Shown here: piece by piece, positions 1 to 5,882 of the stretch
How the letters are laid out: each line of letters begins with the position of its first letter
Position numbering within the stretch: position 1 is the stretch's first letter
Assembly (NCBI GenBank): GCA_050735975.1
Contig: JBOHVS010000270.1
Coordinates: forward strand, 1-14,319
Length of the DNA stretch: 14,319 nucleotides
Direction of reading: 5' to 3'
From: DATMBL01 sp050735975
GTDB taxonomy: Bacteria; Desulfobacterota; Binatia; UBA9968
Position numbers and translations under genes: made by a program
The notes under the pieces: model-generated
The model's input: the letters and a program-made list of their open reading frames with translations, nothing else
What the model was told of the DNA's origin: nothing
The model's database searches: none

Positions 1-550
1 CCGCCTTGCCGGAGAGCAGGCAGCCCACGCCTTCGTCGGAAATCCCCGAGCGGTCGATTTCTTCGAACAGTCGCGAGCCGTCGGGAAAGAAGGGCACGCG
101 GCAGAGTTCCGCCGGCGCATTCTTCTCCGTGCCGTCCATCTCCCACGGCTCGCCGCCCGTTTGACGTGCCATATACGGCAGCGGGTAAAGGCCGTCTTCG
201 GGTTTTAGAGTTACTTCGTAGACGGGTTTATCGGCTGGGCCTGTGCGCTCTTTGTGAAAGACCCCGGCGGAGTCGAGATAGCCATCCGGCGGCCCATAGA
301 GTTCCGCGGCATCCCGCTCAAGGGGATGGGCGCTGAATTGCTCGATATATAAAGTAACGGGGGCCGCCAGGCGCTGGAGACGCAGCACGTCGAACCGCAT
401 CGGCGAGCCGTCTGCGTGGTTGCGCAACGGCAAGCCGTATTTTTCGCGCGCCTTATTGCTGGTGACGAGCGGCTCGGTGTTTTGGATCGTTGCCGTTGGC
501 CCGGAGAAAACCGCAATCTGGGGTTTGCCGCGGCTGGAGTTTTCCGCCAA
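1..550 (-). CDS. Unrecognised protein, N-terminal 183 codons (cut by window edge)
   Basis: The reading frame is open from a TTG codon at 550 to the left edge of the window, so the C-terminus is missing. I chose the TTG because a strong GAGGAG ribosome binding site lies 7 nt upstream and an in-frame TAG lies further upstream, with no better start between; the next in-frame ATG is codon 51. The protein begins MAENSSRGKPQIAVFSGPTA, and a segment YIEQFSAHPLE lies at about residues 68-78, followed by a Gly/Pro/Tyr-rich stretch (YGPPDGYLD, about 85-93). There is no signal peptide or membrane segment in the visible part, so it is probably cytoplasmic. I do not recognise the family and assign no function. 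That the frame is coding is supported by balanced residue use and the good binding site. It is separated from the upstream cupin gene by 150 nt, so it may have its own promoter. Confidence 0.75.
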   Translation of the reverse strand, partial: MAENSSRGKPQIAVFSGPTATIQNTEPLVTSNKAREKYGLPLRNHADGSPMRFDVLRLQRLAAPVTLYIEQFSAHPLERDAAELYGPPDGYLDSAGVFHKERTGPADKPVYEVTLKPEDGLYPLPYMARQTGGEPWEMDGTEKNAPAELCRVPFFPDGSRLFEEIDRSGISDEGVGCLLSGKA

Positions 551-566
551 GTGTCTCTCCTCAACT

Positions 567-604
567 AGCCGTCGCCCTTCGACCAGGCTCAGGACGAACG
601 GCTA
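567..604. repeat. REP-like imperfect palindrome in the intergenic spacer
   Basis: A perfect 7-bp outer pairing (TAGCCGT at 566-572 with ACGGCTA at 598-604) encloses an inner arm TTCG (578-581) that pairs with CGAA (595-598), plus CC/GG pairs, with a one-sided bulge at 573-577. The core reads CCTTCGACCAGGCTCAGGAC on the plus strand. From memory it resembles a dispersed intergenic repeat with a CAGGCTCAGGACGAA core seen in many environmental bacterial genomes. Only one copy is in this window. It lies in the 5' leader of the gene at 1-550, about 17 nt before that start codon. Confidence 0.5.
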
Positions 605-623
605 AATACTTGAACTGTCGTAC

Positions 624-672
624 ACTCACCCCGTTCGTGGTTGCGACACAGCCTCTAATGCCGGGAGTGAGT
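624..672. other. Possible stem-loop between the cupin gene and the leftmost gene
   Basis: ACTCACCCCG (624-633) pairs with CGGGAGTGAGT (662-672) apart from one bulged A, leaving a 28-nt loop. There is no run of T after it on the minus strand, so it does not look like an intrinsic terminator. It could still end or stabilise the transcript of the cupin gene. The pairing is seen directly; the role is a guess. Confidence 0.25.
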
Positions 673-700
673 AAGTGAGCTGATAGTCCTGAGGCGAGAG

Positions 701-1288
701 CTATTTCAGCTCGTAGGGAATCTGCTTGGGCCCGTAGCCTCGCCAGTATTTGTTGGTCTTGGGATCGTAACGGCCCTGGAGAAAACTGCCAGCTCTTTCG
801 GCTCGGACAATGATGGCGACCGTGCGCTCTTCACCGCTTTCCTCGGCATGGATCTGATAAGGCGGGACCAGATCGATTTTACCGGCACCGACTATAACGT
901 TAACCGACTGGCGAATCTGAGCGTAATCCGGTTTGGAACCGTCGTCGAGGCGTTCGTAGCGTTCAATATTTTCGTGACCTTCGAGAACCCCGTAGAGCGT
1001 CCAATTGTGCGCATGGTCGTGGATCTGCGTACGGGTCTTGGGCGCTTTTATCAACCCATTGATCACGAATTTGTAATCCGGATCTTCGTAGAAGAGTAGG
1101 TTCTCGGCGCGCTCGCTACCCTGGGAACAATCAGGCCAGCTTCTCGATTGCTCCTTAACCGCTGGATCAGCCAGCAACTCCTGCAATAAGGGAGTCATTT
1201 TCTCCCAGCGTTTGGCTGGATCCGTCTCTTCGGCGTGAAGTCGGCGCGCAGACTCGATGAATCTCTGAACAGCGGTCTCACCGGCCAT
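701..1288 (-). CDS. Cupin-fold protein, cysteine dioxygenase type I-like
   Basis: This 195-aa protein has a single cupin domain. Motif 1 is HDHAHNWTLYGVLEG at about 90-104, with likely metal ligands His90 and His92. Motif 2 (GAGKIDLVPPYQIHAEE, about 134-150) gives a third ligand, His147. The HxH plus distant His pattern, followed by aromatic and tyrosine-rich residues, matches the three-His Fe(II) site of thiol dioxygenases such as cysteine dioxygenase, which oxidise a thiol to a sulfinate with O2. The length is close to mammalian-type cysteine dioxygenase (about 200 aa). The substrate cannot be fixed from sequence; 3-mercaptopropionate or a non-thiol substrate is possible. The start has an AGGAG ribosome binding site 6 nt upstream. 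It follows ahcY by 81 nt in the same direction, and AhcY releases homocysteine, the route to cysteine by transsulfuration, so a thiol-handling role fits. There is no signal peptide. Confidence 0.8.
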   Translation of the reverse strand: MAGETAVQRFIESARRLHAEETDPAKRWEKMTPLLQELLADPAVKEQSRSWPDCSQGSERAENLLFYEDPDYKFVINGLIKAPKTRTQIHDHAHNWTLYGVLEGHENIERYERLDDGSKPDYAQIRQSVNVIVGAGKIDLVPPYQIHAEESGEERTVAIIVRAERAGSFLQGRYDPKTNKYWRGYGPKQIPYELK

Positions 1289-1369
1289 ATCGATCTCCTG
1301 GAGCAGGGCGTTAGAATGGGTTACACACCATTTTTAGTCCCGCCGCGGGGGGTACGTCAAGGAGAACGC

Positions 1370-2638
1370 TTACGTGCCGTGAGCCCAGGAGGTGAGGTAT
1401 TTCTTTTGCTCTACGGTCAGCTGATCGATGCGGATGCCCATTGAGGCAAGCTTGAGCCGGGCGACCCAATCTTCAACCGTATTCGCCACTTCGTAAACTT
1501 GCGGCTTCAGCTTCGCGCGATTCTTCACCGCCCATTCGGAAGCCAGAGCCTGAGTGGCAAAGCTCATGTCCATGACCGATGCCGGGTGACCTTCGGCGGC
1601 GGCGAGGTTAACCAGCCGCCCTTCACCGATCAGGTAGATTTTTCTTCCCCCGGGAAGGGTATAGGCGTCCACGAAGTTGCGCACGTTCTTTTCTACTTTT
1701 GTGGAAAGTTTCTTCAGCGCTTTGAGGTCGATCTCGATATCGAAGTGGCCCGAGTTACAAATCACCGCGCCGTCTTTCATGGCTTTCAGGTGTTCCTCGC
1801 CAATGACATGCATGTCGCCGGTGAGAGTGATAAAAAGATCGCCGATTCGCGCCGCTTCCTTCATGGACATAACTTCGAATCCGTCCATTGCGGCTTCGAG
1901 AGCCCGCACCGGATCCACCTCGGTCACGATGACTTTCGCACCCATGCCGCGCGCGCGCGAAGCGACACCCTTGCCACACCAGCCATAACCCGCGATAACC
2001 ACCCGCTTCCCGGCGATCAGCATGTCAGTGGCGCGAATAACGCCATCGATCGTCGATTGGCCTGTTCCGTAGCGGTTATCGAACAAATGCTTCGTGGCGG
2101 CGTCATTAACAGCGATCACCGGAATCTTGAGAGCGCCATCGGCGGCCAGCGCGCGGAGCCGAATTACACCCGTTGTGGTCTCTTCCATGCTGGCGATCAG
2201 ATTGGAAGCAAGATCGGAATAGTCCGTGTGCAGTAAAGAAACCAGGTCGGCGCCGTCGTCCATGGTAATCACCGGTTTGTGATCCAGCGCAGCGCGCAAA
2301 TGGCGATAATAGGTCTTGTTGTCTTCCCCCTTGATCGCGTAAACGGGAATTCGGTCGTGCTGAACCAGCGATGCCGCCACGTCGTCCTGGGTCGACAACG
2401 GATTGGAAGCGCAAAGAACGACGCCGGCGCCGCCCGCTTTCAATGTCTGAACCAAATTTGCGGTCTCCGCGGTCACGTGCAAACAGGCCGAGAAGGGCAA
2501 TCCCTGGAGCGGCTTCTCCTTAAGAAAACGTTGCCGCACCCGCTGTAACACCGGCATGTCCTGCCCGGCCCACAGAATCCGCTTGCGGCCGTTTTGCGCT
2601 AAACGGATATCTCTAATGTCGTATCTCTTTGTCGCCAT
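1370..2638 (-). CDS. ahcY: S-adenosylhomocysteine hydrolase (adenosylhomocysteinase)
   Basis: The enzyme reversibly splits S-adenosylhomocysteine into homocysteine and adenosine, relieving product inhibition of methyltransferases. The 422-aa sequence shows the substrate-domain motif HVTAETANLV (about 54-63), EETTTGV (152-158), the NAD-binding Rossmann motif GYGWCGKG (217-224) and NSGHFDIEID (295-304). It is about 40 residues shorter than the usual proteobacterial enzyme and ends in YLTSWAHGT rather than the KPxxYRY tail that reaches into the neighbouring subunit's NAD site, so it belongs to the short form typical of archaea and Thermotoga. A GAGGAGG ribosome binding site lies about 10 nt before the ATG. 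It sits 34 nt downstream of metK, so the two SAM-cycle steps are probably co-transcribed. Confidence 0.97.
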   Translation of the reverse strand: MATKRYDIRDIRLAQNGRKRILWAGQDMPVLQRVRQRFLKEKPLQGLPFSACLHVTAETANLVQTLKAGGAGVVLCASNPLSTQDDVAASLVQHDRIPVYAIKGEDNKTYYRHLRAALDHKPVITMDDGADLVSLLHTDYSDLASNLIASMEETTTGVIRLRALAADGALKIPVIAVNDAATKHLFDNRYGTGQSTIDGVIRATDMLIAGKRVVIAGYGWCGKGVASRARGMGAKVIVTEVDPVRALEAAMDGFEVMSMKEAARIGDLFITLTGDMHVIGEEHLKAMKDGAVICNSGHFDIEIDLKALKKLSTKVEKNVRNFVDAYTLPGGRKIYLIGEGRLVNLAAAEGHPASVMDMSFATQALASEWAVKNRAKLKPQVYEVANTVEDWVARLKLASMGIRIDQLTVEQKKYLTSWAHGT

Positions 2639-2672
2639 GAACTAACGGCCTCCTCACAACCGCCCCGCTAGG

Positions 2673-3851
2673 TCAGGCTCTCGCCGCCGCTCTCTTGATC
2701 TCTTCCACGCGGTCGGTCTTCTCCCATGTGAAGTGACCGTCCTCGGGCGTGCGGCCGAAGTGACCGTAAGCCGCCGTCGGACGGAAGATGGGGCGTTTCA
2801 ACTCGAGAGCCTGAATGATTCCTTTGGGTCTCAAATCGAAGTACTCTTCCACGATCTTCGCAAGCTTCGATTCCGGTATAGTACCCGTTCCGAATGTATC
2901 GACTAGAACCGAAACGGGTTGCGCTACGCCGATAACGTAGGCGAGTTGAACCTCGCATTTGGTGGCCAACCCGGCCGCAACGATGTTCTTTGCGACGTAG
3001 CGCGCCATGTAGGCCGCGCTGCGATCCACTTTAGAAGGATCTTTGCCGGAGAAAGCGCCGCCGCCGTGGCGCCCCATGCCGCCGTACGTATCGACGATGA
3101 TTTTGCGGCCGGTGAGACCACAATCTCCTTGCGGGCCGCCGACAACGAACCGGCCCGTCGGATTGACGTGGTAAACAGTGTTTTGGTCGAGATATTCGGA
3201 GGGGATTACGGCTTTGACGACGCCGTCAATGATGGTCTCTCTCAGTTTGCTGTATTCGACATCCGGGCTATGCTGGGTAGAGATGACAACGCTCTGAACC
3301 TTGACCGGCCTGCCATCGCGGTATTCCACCGTTACCTGAGACTTGCTGTCCGGCCGGAGAAAATAAGCCTCGCCCCCCTTGCGAATTTTCGCCAGGTATT
3401 TCACGAGACTGTGGGCCATCTGAATCGGCAAGGGCATGAACTCCGGCGTTTCGTCGCAGGCGTATCCGAACATCATCCCCTGATCGCCCGCGCCCTGCTC
3501 TTTATGCAGTCCTTCGCCTTCCGTGACCCCCTGAGCGATATCCGGAGATTGCTGCTCAACCGCCGTGAGGATGGCGCAGGTGTTGCCGTCGAAGCCCATG
3601 GAAGAGTCGGTGTAGCCGATATCGCGCACGACTTCCCGCGCGATGTCCGTGTAGCTGATTTTAGCTTTGCTGGTGATTTCGCCGGCGATGACGATCATCC
3701 CGGTCTTTGCCAAACTCTCGCAGGCAACCCGGCTGTCGGCATCGCCGGCTAGATGGGCATCTAAAATCGCATCCGAGATTTGATCGCAAAGCTTGTCCGG
3801 ATGACCTTCCGAAACCGACTCCGAAGTAAACAAAAAATCTTTTCCTGCCAT
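2673..3851 (-). CDS. metK: S-adenosylmethionine synthetase (methionine adenosyltransferase)
   Basis: MetK makes S-adenosylmethionine from methionine and ATP, releasing phosphate and pyrophosphate. It is 392 aa, normal for the bacterial family. Seen motifs are the N-terminal ESVSEGHPDK (11-20; His17 and Asp19 are catalytic and metal residues in the family), the signature GAGDQGMMFGYA (120-131) and the phosphate-binding loop GGGAFSGKD (263-271). The start has GGAGG 7 nt upstream. A good sigma70-like promoter lies in the 74 nt between this gene and the HPr gene, so metK probably starts a separate metK-ahcY-cupin unit. No SAM riboswitch is apparent in the short leader; a small CCGG-loop-CCGG hairpin touches the ribosome binding site but is too short to interpret. 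Confidence 0.98.
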   Translation of the reverse strand: MAGKDFLFTSESVSEGHPDKLCDQISDAILDAHLAGDADSRVACESLAKTGMIVIAGEITSKAKISYTDIAREVVRDIGYTDSSMGFDGNTCAILTAVEQQSPDIAQGVTEGEGLHKEQGAGDQGMMFGYACDETPEFMPLPIQMAHSLVKYLAKIRKGGEAYFLRPDSKSQVTVEYRDGRPVKVQSVVISTQHSPDVEYSKLRETIIDGVVKAVIPSEYLDQNTVYHVNPTGRFVVGGPQGDCGLTGRKIIVDTYGGMGRHGGGAFSGKDPSKVDRSAAYMARYVAKNIVAAGLATKCEVQLAYVIGVAQPVSVLVDTFGTGTIPESKLAKIVEEYFDLRPKGIIQALELKRPIFRPTAAYGHFGRTPEDGHFTWEKTDRVEEIKRAAARA

Positions 3852-3894
3852 TGGGCTACCTCCGGGAGTTCCGGCCGTCCAAATTAATCCATTT

Positions 3895-3923
3895 TGTATA
3901 GCGGATCAGAGGGGGGGAATCAA
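3895..3923 (-). promoter_or_regulatory. Candidate sigma70 promoter for metK
   Basis: On the minus strand, TTGATT (3923-3918) and TATACA (3900-3895) are separated by exactly 17 nt. Each matches the consensus hexamer at four of six positions. It lies in the HPr-metK gap and would give a leader of about 40 nt. The spacer is unusually C-rich (seven C in a row next to the -35 box). Confidence 0.45.
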
Positions 3924-3925
3924 CC

Positions 3926-4201
3926 TTACTCCGCCTCGTTGAACCGCTTGTCGATCAGCTTCTCGATCGCCCGAACCGCCTGTTCCGCATCTTCACCGGT
4001 TGCCTCTATTTGGATCTTGCTGCCTTGAGGCGCGGCTAACGTGAGAACCCCCATGATGCTCCGCCCGTCCGCCGTCTGGTCATCTTTCGAGAAAGTAACT
4101 TCCGCGGAGAACTTGTTCACGGTTTGAACCAACAAAGCGGCTGCCCGGGCGTGAAGGCCGAGTTTATTTTTTATTTCGACTTTTTTGACGACCCTCGCCA
4201 T
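3926..4201 (-). CDS. HPr-family phosphocarrier protein (NPr/HPr)
   Basis: HPr passes phosphate from PTS Enzyme I to EIIA-type proteins. This copy is 91 aa, a typical length. The phosphorylation site is His17 in KLGLHARAA (13-21). A Ser48 in DGRSIMGVL (45-53) aligns with the regulatory Ser46 of Gram-positive HPr, although no HPr kinase gene is in view. I chose the ATG at 4201, which gives the family's normal N-terminus MARVVKKVEI and lies 4 nt after the rapZ stop; a longer in-frame extension runs inside rapZ and shows no HPr similarity. The upstream AAGTAG is a weak ribosome binding site, so translation is probably coupled to rapZ. By position next to ptsN and rapZ it is probably the carrier of the nitrogen-type PTS (ptsO/npr), but it could serve any PTS in the cell. 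Confidence 0.95.
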   Translation of the reverse strand: MARVVKKVEIKNKLGLHARAAALLVQTVNKFSAEVTFSKDDQTADGRSIMGVLTLAAPQGSKIQIEATGEDAEQAVRAIEKLIDKRFNEAE

Positions 4202-4205
4202 TGGG

Positions 4206-5072
4206 CTACTTGTCGACATCCCGATGCTTGGCCTGAACCCGCAGGTTGCCATCTTCCAATCTCTTGCGCAGTTCTTCGAGTAGGACGACCGATCGATGGC
4301 GCCCGCCGGTGCATCCGAGCGCAAGTGTGATACTGCTTTTGCCTTCACGCTCGTAGAGCGGCAAAGTGAATTCCAAAAGCGCGTAAAGACGGTCAAGAAA
4401 GACACGCGTTTCTTCGTCTTTGAGAACGTAATCCCCTACCTCCGCATCCAGCCCGCTTTTCCCCCGCAGTTCATAGACAAAGTGCGGATTCGGCAGAAAC
4501 CGACAGTCGATGATGATATCGGCATCGTGCGGAATACCGTACTTGTAACCGAAAGAGGTCAGGAACACTCTCATACGGCGCGCGCTCGGACTTTGGGCAA
4601 AACTTTGCTCCATTTCCCGCTTCAACTCGTGGACATTTAATTCAGTCGTATCAATGACTTTGTCAGCCAGTTCCCTCATGCCCTCCAGGGCCTTCCGCTC
4701 CCGAATAATCCCTTCCTGAACCGTCTCTTGGCCGGCAAGCGGATGCGGACGGCGCGTCTCGCTAAAACGGCGCAACAATACTTCATCCGAGGCGTCGAAA
4801 AAAAGAATCTGCACGTGGTAACCTGCCGCGCGTATTTCGGCAAGGACCTCCGGCCACGATCGCAAGAACTGGCCGCCTCTCAAATCGACGCCCAACGCGA
4901 TTCGTTTAATTTGTTCGTGGTATCCTTGGCAGAGATCGATGAATTTTGGGATCAGCAGCGGCGGCAGATTATCGATGCAGAAAAATCCGTTGTCTTCGAG
5001 GGCGCGAATGGCAACGCTCTTCCCTGAACCTGCAAGGCCTGTGATGATGATGATGTCCAGACCTTCGGCCAT
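4206..5072 (-). CDS. rapZ: RapZ (YvcJ/YhbJ) nucleotide-binding RNase adapter protein
   Basis: The 288-aa protein has the family's two halves. The N-terminal P-loop domain carries Walker A GLAGSGKS (12-19) and FFCIDNLPP (30-38). The C-terminal domain carries LTSFGYKYGIP (171-181), RFLPNPHF (191-198) and GCTGGRHRSV (253-262). In E. coli RapZ binds the sRNA GlmZ, guides RNase E to it and so sets glucosamine-6-phosphate synthase levels, the entry point of cell-wall and LPS amino sugars. Whether this organism has GlmZ is unknown. Walker A has Ala14 where most relatives have Ser, a mild change that keeps the Gly, Lys and Ser needed for nucleotide binding. It starts 8 nt after the ptsN stop with a poor ribosome binding site, suggesting coupled translation. 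Confidence 0.97.
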   Translation of the reverse strand: MAEGLDIIIITGLAGSGKSVAIRALEDNGFFCIDNLPPLLIPKFIDLCQGYHEQIKRIALGVDLRGGQFLRSWPEVLAEIRAAGYHVQILFFDASDEVLLRRFSETRRPHPLAGQETVQEGIIRERKALEGMRELADKVIDTTELNVHELKREMEQSFAQSPSARRMRVFLTSFGYKYGIPHDADIIIDCRFLPNPHFVYELRGKSGLDAEVGDYVLKDEETRVFLDRLYALLEFTLPLYEREGKSSITLALGCTGGRHRSVVLLEELRKRLEDGNLRVQAKHRDVDK

Positions 5073-5080
5073 ATTGACGT

Positions 5081-5542
5081 TTAGAACTTCTGGTCTTCCG
5101 CGGCTATCATGCTGAAGATTTCCTGGCTGGTTTCTCCCGCCATCAGCTGGCTCCGAAAGGCGGGATCCTTGAGCAAACGCGAGATTCTCGCCAACGCCTT
5201 TAGATGGTCGGCGGCGGCGTCTTCAGGAGCCATGAGCACGAAAAACAGGTGGGTGGGTCCGCCGTCCAAGGAGGTAAAATCGACCCCTTCGGGGCTGCGC
5301 GCGAAAATCCCAATCACGCGTTGAACGCCAGGAAGCTTGCCGTGGGGAATAGCGACTCCCTCGCCGATCGCGGTTGTGCTTATCTTTTCTCTGTCCAACA
5401 GGACCTGAAACACCTTTTGCGCATTGAGGGAAGGTTCGCAGGCGGCCAGTCGATCCGCCATCTCTTTTAAAGCGGCATTTTTTTCCTTGCTCTGAAGACT
5501 GGTCACTACCCCTTCGAGAGTCAAGAAATCCGTGATCTTCAA
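5081..5542 (-). CDS. ptsN: PTS EIIA-Ntr regulatory protein (nitrogen regulatory IIA)
   Basis: This 153-aa EIIA domain of the mannitol/fructose type carries the phosphorylated His67 in GEGVAIPHGKL (60-70) and the conserved DHLKALARISRLL (112-124). EIIA-Ntr does not transport sugar; its phosphorylation state regulates potassium transport, sigma54-linked nitrogen functions and other targets in proteobacteria. The start codon is TTG (5542-5540), overlapping the hpf stop TGA by four bases (TTGA). An AAGGAAA ribosome binding site lies about 8 nt upstream and no ATG gives a better N-terminus. The expected phosphate donor, HPr, is two genes downstream. Confidence 0.96.
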   Translation of the reverse strand: MKITDFLTLEGVVTSLQSKEKNAALKEMADRLAACEPSLNAQKVFQVLLDREKISTTAIGEGVAIPHGKLPGVQRVIGIFARSPEGVDFTSLDGGPTHLFFVLMAPEDAAADHLKALARISRLLKDPAFRSQLMAGETSQEIFSMIAAEDQKF

Positions 5543-5859
5543 TGTCGCGGTTTCCTTCTTCTTTCGAGTTTCACTTTCTCCTTATGCTTTTGCACTTGCC
5601 GCTCGAGCTTGTCCATCACCAAGTCGATCGCGGAATAGAGATCGTCGGTTTCTTCCTTGCCGTGAACGTTAAAGCCGTGGGTCTGCAGCTCGACCTCCAC
5701 GACCTGTCGCTGCTTTGCATCAATGGAGAGAACAACGTGGGCGCCTAAAGGCCGCGAGAAATACTTTCCAATCTTGTGAACCTTATCTTCGGCGTAACGC
5801 TTGAGGGCGTCCGTGGGCTCTATGTGACGGAAGGCTACGGAGACTTTCACTTCGGTCAT
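5539..5859 (-). CDS. hpf: Ribosome hibernation promoting factor, short form
   Basis: At 106 aa this is a short HPF/YfiA (sigma54 modulation/S30EA) protein without the extra C-terminal dimerisation domain of long HPF. The family binds the decoding centre of the 30S subunit and promotes idle ribosome dimers or inactive 70S ribosomes in starved cells. The N-terminal beta-alpha-beta fold holds FRHIEPTDALKRYAEDKVHK (10-29). The DDLYSAIDLVMDKLERQVQK helix (72-91) and a very basic tail (KHKEKVKLERRRKPRH) are typical. It lies 23 nt after rpoN and overlaps ptsN by four bases. In short-HPF organisms a separate RMF may help form dimers; none is seen here. Confidence 0.96.
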   Translation of the reverse strand: MTEVKVSVAFRHIEPTDALKRYAEDKVHKIGKYFSRPLGAHVVLSIDAKQRQVVEVELQTHGFNVHGKEETDDLYSAIDLVMDKLERQVQKHKEKVKLERRRKPRH

Positions 5860-5882
5860 CGGGTCGCAGAACCTTCCAGTGG

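Noticed and set aside
211..564. 117-codon minus-strand frame at the left end
   Set aside because: It is Arg/Ser/Pro-rich and overlaps the better frame that starts at 550 with a strong ribosome binding site.
1323..1360. GC-rich hairpin between ahcY and the cupin gene as a terminator
   Set aside because: The stem is only four pairs with a three-base loop and is not followed by a T-run on the minus strand.
1499..2236. Long plus-strand open frame of 245 codons antisense to ahcY
   Set aside because: It is the shadow of a conserved enzyme gene, has no recognisable domain and is rich in His, Arg and Cys as expected from an antisense frame.
2919..3752. Plus-strand open frame of 277 codons antisense to metK
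   Set aside because: It lies wholly inside metK, whose motifs are intact on the minus strand; its composition is that of an antisense shadow and no family is recognisable.
3852..3925. SAM riboswitch before metK
   Set aside because: The gap is only 74 nt and contains no multi-helix structure; a promoter is the simpler reading.
3839..4211. Shared string GTAGCCCAATGGC at the starts of metK and HPr
   Set aside because: Thirteen bases around two start codons, with no wider similarity; probably chance plus shared start context.
4202..4405. 68-residue N-terminal extension of the HPr frame
   Set aside because: It runs inside rapZ in another frame and looks nothing like HPr; the ATG at 4201 gives the normal family length.
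5041..5057. Short GAT trinucleotide repeat
   Set aside because: It codes the Ile-rich beta-strand just before the RapZ P-loop (DIIIIT), a normal protein feature.
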